A stretch of DNA of 64,000 bases from Pseudobdellovibrionaceae bacterium. GTDB taxonomy: Bacteria; Bdellovibrionota; Bdellovibrionia; Bdellovibrionales; Bdellovibrionaceae. The notes under the pieces are model-generated. The model worked only from the letters and a program-made list of their open reading frames with translations. It searched no databases and was not told the DNA's origin. Each line of letters opens with the position of its first letter. Within the stretch, counting starts at the first letter, position 1. This document shows positions 58,168 to 64,000 of the stretch, one piece after another. The stretch lies in assembly GCA_947449255.1 (NCBI GenBank), contig CANFQX010000001.1:124001-188000 (forward strand). The letters are read 5' to 3'. Position numbers and translations under genes: made by a program.

Positions 58168-60780
58168 TCAAAGTCTGTTTTTTAAAACTGCCTTTAAATA
58201 TTTTCCAGTTTCGCTTTCCTTCACTTTAATAATCTGCTCTGGGGTTCCGGCAGCAACAATGCGACCTCCCCCATTGCCACCCTCTGGTCCTAAATCAATA
58301 ACATGATCTGAAACTTTGATGACTTCTAAATTGTGTTCGATGACCAAAACTGTGTTGCCCTGATTCGTTAACTCTTGAATGAGTTCCACCAGTTTTCTGA
58401 TATCATCAAAATGCAAACCTGTTGTGGGCTCATCCAAAATATAAAGGGTCTTTCCCGTTCCACGCCGAGAAAGCTCTTTAGATAATTTAACTCGCTGAGC
58501 CTCCCCACCTGACAAAGTGGTCGAGCTTTGCCCTAAGGTCATATAATCCAACCCCACCCGGTGCAAGGTCTCTAGTTTGCGATAAATATGATTGTGATTT
58601 CGAAAGAACTCAAGAGCCTCTTCAACACTCATATCCAAGACTTCTGAAATGGACTTGGATTTATATTTTATATTCAAAGTTTCGCGATTGTAGCGCTTCC
58701 CCATGCAGGTATCACAAGTCACAAACACATCGGTCAAAAAATGCATCTCGAGGCGCACTTGACCGTGACCCATGCAAGATTCGCAGCGTCCACCCTTCAC
58801 ATTAAAGCTGAACCGACCGGGCTCGTAGCCTCGCAACTTTGAATCAGGCAAGCTTGCAAAAAGATCTCTGACTAAAGGAAACAAACCCACATAAGTTGCC
58901 GGGGTTGACCTGGGGGTTCGACCGATAGGCCTTTGATTGATATCAATTACTTTGTCGACATGATCCAATCCCTCAATCTTTTTATAAGTGGATGGTTGTG
59001 CTGTGGCCTTATAAAAATGCTTTGCCAAAATCTTGTAAAGTGTATCGATGATCAAGGTGCTTTTCCCTGAACCTGAAACTCCCGTCACAGTGGTGAAAGT
59101 GCCCAGCGGTATTTCTAAATCTACATTTTGCAAATTATTGCCCGAAGCCCCCTTCAACTTAAGAGTGAGCCCGCTGCCAGATCGCCGTGACTTGGGAACT
59201 GGTATTCGAAGTTCTCCGGATAAATATCTTCCAGTTAAGGAATCTTTGTTCTTTTCAATTTCTTCTGGGGTTCCTTGGGCCATCATCTCGCCCCCTAACC
59301 GTCCAGCTCGTGGTCCTAAATCGACTACAAAGTCAGCATATCGTATGGTGTCTTCATCATGCTCCACCAATAAAATAGTGTTTCCCCGTTCTTTCAATTC
59401 ACCAATAATTTCTAACAATCGGTGATGATCGCGCGGATGCAGTCCAATGCTGGGCTCATCCATCACATACAGAACTCCAATCAAGGCTGAACCCACTTGA
59501 GTGGCCAATCGAATACGCTGAGCTTCTCCTCCAGAAAGGGTCCTTGATGGGCGACTTAGTGACAAATAAGAAGTTCCCACTCGAATCAAATAATCAAGAC
59601 GAGCTGAAATTTGTTTTACAATTTTTTCGGCAACCAATTTGTCTTTTGCTCGCCATTGAAACTTCCCCACAAAGGAACGCAATTCTAAGGCGCTCATGTC
59701 TGACAATTCGGCAATGGTTTTTCCTTCAAGCCGAATATTCAAGGCCTCAGTTCTTAAGCGCGATCCGTGACAATCGGGACAGGCCGTAAGCTCAATCTCT
59801 TCGCCTTCGTCTTCATCTTCCTCGGAAGTCTTTTTGCCTTTATACTTGTACACAACTTTTCCGGTTTTTTTTGTGCCCTCACTGCCTGAAAATTGCTCTT
59901 CTTCAACGAGATCTATAGTTCCAAGGCCATTGCAAGTTGTGCAGGCACCACGTGGGTTGTTAAAACTAAAAAGTCGCGGTTCCATCTCTGGAAAGCTGTA
60001 TCCACATTGCGGACAAGCTGAATGAATTGAGTAAGCCACGCGAAGCCCGTCAAGGTTCTCTATAATGACGCGGCCATTGGCCATGGAAATTGCGGTGTTG
60101 ATACTTTCAGAGAGACGATGTTTCAGGGAATCTTTTAAAATCAACTGATCAATAATTAAATCGACATCATGGGCTTTTGTCTTTGCAAGTTTTGTTGCCT
60201 TATCAAGCTCGATGATTTTTCCATCCACCTTGGCTTTGACAAAGCCTTTCTTTGCCCACTTTTGAAATTCAGTCAGGAATTCGCCCTTTTTGCCTTGGGC
60301 CATGGGAGCTAAAACAAAAAACTTTTCTCCTGCTGATTTCTTCAATACCTCTTCAACAATTTGCTGAGGAGTCTGACTTGTGACTGGAATATGATGCTTG
60401 GGACATTCTGGAGTGCCCACCTTCGCGTAAAGAAGCCTTAGATAGTCATAAATTTCAGTCACGGTCCCCACCGTCGACCGAGGATTTGTGCTCACTGATT
60501 TTTGATCAATAGCAATCGCAGGCGACAACCCAGTAATAGAATCGACATCTGGTTTTTTCAATTGCTCCAGAAAGTTTCGCGCATAAGCCGATAAGCTTTC
60601 GACGTAGCGACGCTGTCCCTCAGCGTACACAGTATCAAATGCAAGTGAAGATTTTCCACTGCCACTGAGCCCCGTAAACACCGTGATCTTATTCCGGGGA
60701 ATAACCACGCTGACATTTTTGAGGTTATGTTCTTTTGCGCCTTTGACTATGATACCATCTTCAGAATGTGACATATTCAT
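58168..60780 (-). CDS. uvrA: Excinuclease ABC subunit A
   Basis: VFTGLSGSGKSSLAFDTVYAEGQRRYVESLSAYARNFLEQ; two LSGGEAQR signatures; CxxC zinc motifs. Confidence 0.96.
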   Translation of the reverse strand: MNMSHSEDGIIVKGAKEHNLKNVSVVIPRNKITVFTGLSGSGKSSLAFDTVYAEGQRRYVESLSAYARNFLEQLKKPDVDSITGLSPAIAIDQKSVSTNPRSTVGTVTEIYDYLRLLYAKVGTPECPKHHIPVTSQTPQQIVEEVLKKSAGEKFFVLAPMAQGKKGEFLTEFQKWAKKGFVKAKVDGKIIELDKATKLAKTKAHDVDLIIDQLILKDSLKHRLSESINTAISMANGRVIIENLDGLRVAYSIHSACPQCGYSFPEMEPRLFSFNNPRGACTTCNGLGTIDLVEEEQFSGSEGTKKTGKVVYKYKGKKTSEEDEDEGEEIELTACPDCHGSRLRTEALNIRLEGKTIAELSDMSALELRSFVGKFQWRAKDKLVAEKIVKQISARLDYLIRVGTSYLSLSRPSRTLSGGEAQRIRLATQVGSALIGVLYVMDEPSIGLHPRDHHRLLEIIGELKERGNTILLVEHDEDTIRYADFVVDLGPRAGRLGGEMMAQGTPEEIEKNKDSLTGRYLSGELRIPVPKSRRSGSGLTLKLKGASGNNLQNVDLEIPLGTFTTVTGVSGSGKSTLIIDTLYKILAKHFYKATAQPSTYKKIEGLDHVDKVIDINQRPIGRTPRSTPATYVGLFPLVRDLFASLPDSKLRGYEPGRFSFNVKGGRCESCMGHGQVRLEMHFLTDVFVTCDTCMGKRYNRETLNIKYKSKSISEVLDMSVEEALEFFRNHNHIYRKLETLHRVGLDYMTLGQSSTTLSGGEAQRVKLSKELSRRGTGKTLYILDEPTTGLHFDDIRKLVELIQELTNQGNTVLVIEHNLEVIKVSDHVIDLGPEGGNGGGRIVAAGTPEQIIKVKESETGKYLKAVLKNRL

Positions 60781-60827
60781 TCATCTTAAGATGAGGCTTT
60801 GAACTCCACAAGCTGCGCTGTACTACT

Positions 60828-61334
60828 TTAATTTTTGCTGTTTTTAGTATTTTGACATTCAGGACAGACCCCGTAGAGTTCTAACACATGGTGAGTCAAT
60901 TTAAAGCCAAACTGATGGGCCACTTTTTCTTGAAGACTTTCAATGCCTCTATTTTCAAATTCACAAATTTTTCCGCATTTTACGCAAGTGAGATGATCAT
61001 GATGATCCCTGGGCGCCATTTCATAGCGCGCTGGCAGACCGCCCATACGCACCTCTGTCGCAAATCGGCCTTCAGTCAAAACGCGTAAAAAACGATAGAC
61101 CGTTGCAAAACCAATTTCTGGATGCTCTAAATTCAGTTTTTCATACAGCTCTTGGGCGGTAATATGCCTGCGACCTTCATGAAGGGCCTTCAAAATAGCC
61201 AGACGCTGCCCTGTGACCTTTAAATTTAATTCCCTGATGATTTTTTTAAGTTCAGATTCTTCAATGACATCATTGTGCATGATGATATCTTCATCGACTT
61301 GACGTGGTAAAAAGGGCACTGAACTTTGACGCAT
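60828..61334 (-). CDS. Fur-family transcriptional regulator
   Basis: HHDHLTCVKCGKICEFENRGIESLQEKVAHQFGFKLTHHVLELYGVCPEC; winged-helix GFATVYRFLRVL. Confidence 0.92.
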   Translation of the reverse strand: MRQSSVPFLPRQVDEDIIMHNDVIEESELKKIIRELNLKVTGQRLAILKALHEGRRHITAQELYEKLNLEHPEIGFATVYRFLRVLTEGRFATEVRMGGLPARYEMAPRDHHDHLTCVKCGKICEFENRGIESLQEKVAHQFGFKLTHHVLELYGVCPECQNTKNSKN

Positions 61335-61422
61335 ACTTAGACCTCTGGTCTTTTTTGATTTCGTAATAATCCCAAAAAAAACCCAATGTATATCTCTAAT
61401 TCTTAGATGAAGTCATCACATC

Positions 61423-61441
61423 TTAAGAATAATTCTCATTT
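61423..61441. promoter_or_regulatory. Fur-box-like AT-rich inverted repeat upstream of the Fur-family gene
   Basis: TTAAGAATAATTCTCATTT, containing AGAAT-A-ATTCT; reverse complement AATGAGAATTATTCTT resembles known Fur boxes. Confidence 0.4.
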
Positions 61442-61445
61442 AAAA

Positions 61446-62405
61446 TCAAAAATTTCTCAATTCCTGACCCTTTGATATTTTTGACACTGCATTGTGTGGA
61501 TGCAAACTTTCAAAATGACTAAATTCAGCAACAAAATCTAAAATTTCTGGGTGCTTCTCAAATTCAAAGGCCACTCGTCTTGCGGCATCTTCACAAAACA
61601 TCAGGTTTTGTCCATTTCGAAGTGCAAATTCCTGCTCGTCTTCACGCTTAACAGCCCCTTGCACCGAGGTTTGTAGACAATTTTCGATAAGGTCAATCAG
61701 CGCATGGAAATTAAAATCTTCATTGGCTTCTACCTTCACACGAGCAAAACTTCTTTGCGAATGTGGAGTCGCTATGATCCCTTGTGTTGTGCCTAACCAT
61801 GCATAAATTTTATCCAAATCAACGTTTGGATCACTGAAATCTTGCTTAAACTGAGCCTGAATCAACTGCCGTGACAAGGCCGCAGATGCGGGGCAGGTGC
61901 TCGAATAGGTGATAGTGACTTCGATATAGTACTTTTTTTGTCCTTGGATGTTCTCGCAAGATAAAATAACGGGATAAGTCCGCCAGGCCTGATTGTCCGA
62001 CTTGAGAGCCTGACGAACCAAGGGAGCTTCAAAGTGGACCTGTACAAAGGCTTTGGTTGAAAGCTCTTCATGACTCACTAAGAAATCTTCCGTCACTTGC
62101 CCTAAAAGCTTAAGATTCATTTCGCCTGCAGACAATGCTGCTTGTGCTAACAAATACAGCCTCGACATATGAATGCCGCGAGCTGCTTTTTTATCCAAAC
62201 TCACTTTAGCATCGACTTTTGCAGGAATCCGGAAAGTTTCTGCTCCAAGGTCCAAAACTATTGGCAATTCAATAGCAGACATTCCAACCCAATCAATAGG
62301 GGTCAGAGAGTTGGAACGAACTTCTAATGCAACATCGGGCAGGTTTTTCTTTGTCATAACTTTAGAGCCTCGAGATGGCCTTTTCTTTGGTGGTTTTTCA
62401 TGCAC
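61446..62405 (-). CDS. folE2: GTP cyclohydrolase FolE2 (type IB); start may be ATG 62357
   Basis: KKAARGIHMSRLYLL, TYSSTCPASAALSRQL, HSQRSFARVKVE, FCEDAARRVAFEFE. Confidence 0.88.
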   Translation of the reverse strand: MHEKPPKKRPSRGSKVMTKKNLPDVALEVRSNSLTPIDWVGMSAIELPIVLDLGAETFRIPAKVDAKVSLDKKAARGIHMSRLYLLAQAALSAGEMNLKLLGQVTEDFLVSHEELSTKAFVQVHFEAPLVRQALKSDNQAWRTYPVILSCENIQGQKKYYIEVTITYSSTCPASAALSRQLIQAQFKQDFSDPNVDLDKIYAWLGTTQGIIATPHSQRSFARVKVEANEDFNFHALIDLIENCLQTSVQGAVKREDEQEFALRNGQNLMFCEDAARRVAFEFEKHPEILDFVAEFSHFESLHPHNAVSKISKGQELRNF

Positions 62406-62426
62406 TTTTCAAATATAACCGATGAC

Positions 62427-62996
62427 ATGAAAAAGCAACTGATCCTCGCCAGCACTTCAAAATACAGAAAAGAACTTCTGCACCGCCTCGCAATAAACTT
62501 TATGGCCATGAGCCCCTTGATTGATGAGGAAAAAGAAAAAAACCCAACCTTGCCCCCCCGGGCTTTAGCTGAAAATTTAGCCTATTTGAAGGCCCACAGT
62601 CTTCAGCGAGCGGACCGCATTGTTATCGGAGGCGACCAACTGGTGTCCTTTGAAGGCCACATCATTGGCAAAGCCCACACCCAGGAAAGGGCTATTGAGC
62701 AGCTCCTTTCAATGCAGGGAAAAATCCATGAATTAATCACGGCAATTTGTGTGATTGATGGTGACAAGGTTCATCCCTACACCGACATCACTCGCATGCA
62801 CATGAAAACGCTCACCAAAGTCCAGATTGAAAAGTACGTCAATTTAGATCAAGTGACGGATTGCGCTGGCAGTTATAAAATCGAAGAGCACGGCATCATG
62901 CTTTTTAATAAAATTGAAAGCGAAGATTTTACAGCCATCCAAGGCCTGCCTCTGATCGCTTTAAATAAAATTCTAGAAACTTGTGATTGGGAATAG
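62427..62996 (+). CDS. Maf-family nucleotide pyrophosphatase
   Basis: LILASTSKYRKELL, ADRIVIGGDQLVSFEG, DCAGSYKIEEHG. Confidence 0.9.
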   Translation: MKKQLILASTSKYRKELLHRLAINFMAMSPLIDEEKEKNPTLPPRALAENLAYLKAHSLQRADRIVIGGDQLVSFEGHIIGKAHTQERAIEQLLSMQGKIHELITAICVIDGDKVHPYTDITRMHMKTLTKVQIEKYVNLDQVTDCAGSYKIEEHGIMLFNKIESEDFTAIQGLPLIALNKILETCDWE

Positions 62997-63008
62997 GAAA
63001 CACACTTC

Positions 63009-63422
63009 ATGACAGAGAATCAAAATAAACTTTTTGCGGCTGCGAGCCTCGTACAAAAAAGGGCTCATGCCCCTTACTCTAAGGCCTTTATTGGCTCTGC
63101 AGTCCTCATGAGTGATGGTCATATTTATTCAGGCTGCAATATTGAAAATGCTTCCTATGGTGGCACTGTTTGTGCTGAGCGAGTTGCCATATTTAAGGCG
63201 ATTAGCGAAGGCGCCATGACACCAATAAAAGAAATCTTGGTTGTGAGCGATGCAGACAAACCATGGCCACCCTGCGGATTCTGCCGCCAAATCATCGCTG
63301 AGTTTGCAACTGAGGGGACCCTAATACACACGGCGAATTTAAGTGGAAAAATAAAAACTTTTAGTTTTTTAGAAATCTTCCCGGAAGCTTTTACACCATC
63401 CAATTTAGATGATGTAAAATAA
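63009..63422 (+). CDS. cdd: Cytidine deaminase
   Basis: AHAPYSKAFIGSAV, GCNIENASYGGTVCAERVAIFKA, PPCGFCRQIIAEF. Confidence 0.94.
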   Translation: MTENQNKLFAAASLVQKRAHAPYSKAFIGSAVLMSDGHIYSGCNIENASYGGTVCAERVAIFKAISEGAMTPIKEILVVSDADKPWPPCGFCRQIIAEFATEGTLIHTANLSGKIKTFSFLEIFPEAFTPSNLDDVK

Positions 63423-63437
63423 CTTCCGAAAAAGACT

Positions 63438-64000
63438 TTATTGCATTTTTAATGCTTGAGGATTCATACTGACATGAGACTTGGCTCTAAAATTATTGAG
63501 CCATTTTTCAAATAGGGCGTCACCATGGCGTTTCTGCATCATCTCAATCGTTTTGGCGTCAAGACTTGCCATATCCGTCACTTTAAAATCTTTGAATTTC
63601 AGAATATACTTAAAATTGCCGTCTCTCACCAAGCGCTTTAAAAGCGGCTGAGACTTAGACAATTCAGAAATAGCCTCTGTAGCAACTGAACTTGAAATTT
63701 TTGGAAAAGAATCAGCTGCAAAATCAACCAAACCTGTTTCCTCCCAAGTCGCCTTCATCTCCTTCATCAGAGCATTGACGGCGGATTCATCCCCTTTGTT
63801 TAAGGCGTCATCTAAAGACTTCAAGGCAACCTCTGCCTTTTCTTTAGTCATCGACTTAACAATAGACTCTTGGTCAATCTTCACAAAGAGCACATTCAAC
63901 TTATGACTGCGAAGCTCCTGGTTTTTTTTGATCCCTAGATCAGATGGACGTCCGACCAACTCAAAAAGATGGCGAAGTCGAATATTTGAGATATCTTTTC
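63438..64000 (-). CDS. C-terminal part of a hypothetical protein (5' end outside window)
   Basis: Frame stays open to base 64000 (KDISNIRLRHLFELVGRPSDLG...); listed start at 63959 is only an internal TTG. Confidence 0.6.
   Translation of the reverse strand, partial: KDISNIRLRHLFELVGRPSDLGIKKNQELRSHKLNVLFVKIDQESIVKSMTKEKAEVALKSLDDALNKGDESAVNALMKEMKATWEETGLVDFAADSFPKISSSVATEAISELSKSQPLLKRLVRDGNFKYILKFKDFKVTDMASLDAKTIEMMQKRHGDALFEKWLNNFRAKSHVSMNPQALKMQ

Noticed and set aside
59048-60025. Plus-strand ORFs inside uvrA
   Set aside because: Antisense to uvrA, which is unambiguous
1-64000. CRISPR arrays, prophage, IS elements, restriction or toxin-antitoxin defence genes
   Set aside because: No regularly spaced direct repeats, transposase, integrase or defence-type protein motifs noticed in sequence or ORF list; not an exhaustive computational search

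Overview
This is a gene-dense 64 kb chromosomal window of about 40% GC (estimated by eye). It looks like a Gram-negative predatory or deltaproteobacteria-like lineage, possibly Bdellovibrionota; that is an inference from gene content and protein style, not from a marker gene. I recognised no rRNA, tRNA, CRISPR array, prophage or transposase, although none of these could be searched exhaustively by eye. Housekeeping genes include an RluA-type pseudouridine synthase (partial), heptosyltransferase/waaA, tldD/pmbA, rpmG (absent from the supplied ORF track), dcd, uvrA, a fur-family regulator, folE2, maf and cdd. Much of the rest encodes envelope and signalling proteins: several probable outer-membrane barrels, large lipoproteins, two FecR-domain periplasmic proteins and a CHASE2-type cyclase. 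The most interesting items are: (1) a barrel + EF-hand lipoprotein two-gene module present twice (12233-15920 and 46702-51187), with the same 11-nt gene overlap and with internal repeats that explain the size difference; (2) a compact signalling locus at 35630-44815 (REC/DUF4388-like, STAS-like, HAMP-SpoIIE phosphatase, FecR plus FN3-like repeats, PAS/Hpt/CheA-like kinase, CheY-like); (3) a FecR / TPR-barrel / CHASE2-cyclase cluster at 567-6710; (4) tandem paralogous prepilin-like proteins with Gln where pilins normally have Glu5; (5) a second dispersed paralogous surface-protein pair (33820-35625 and 53280-55358).
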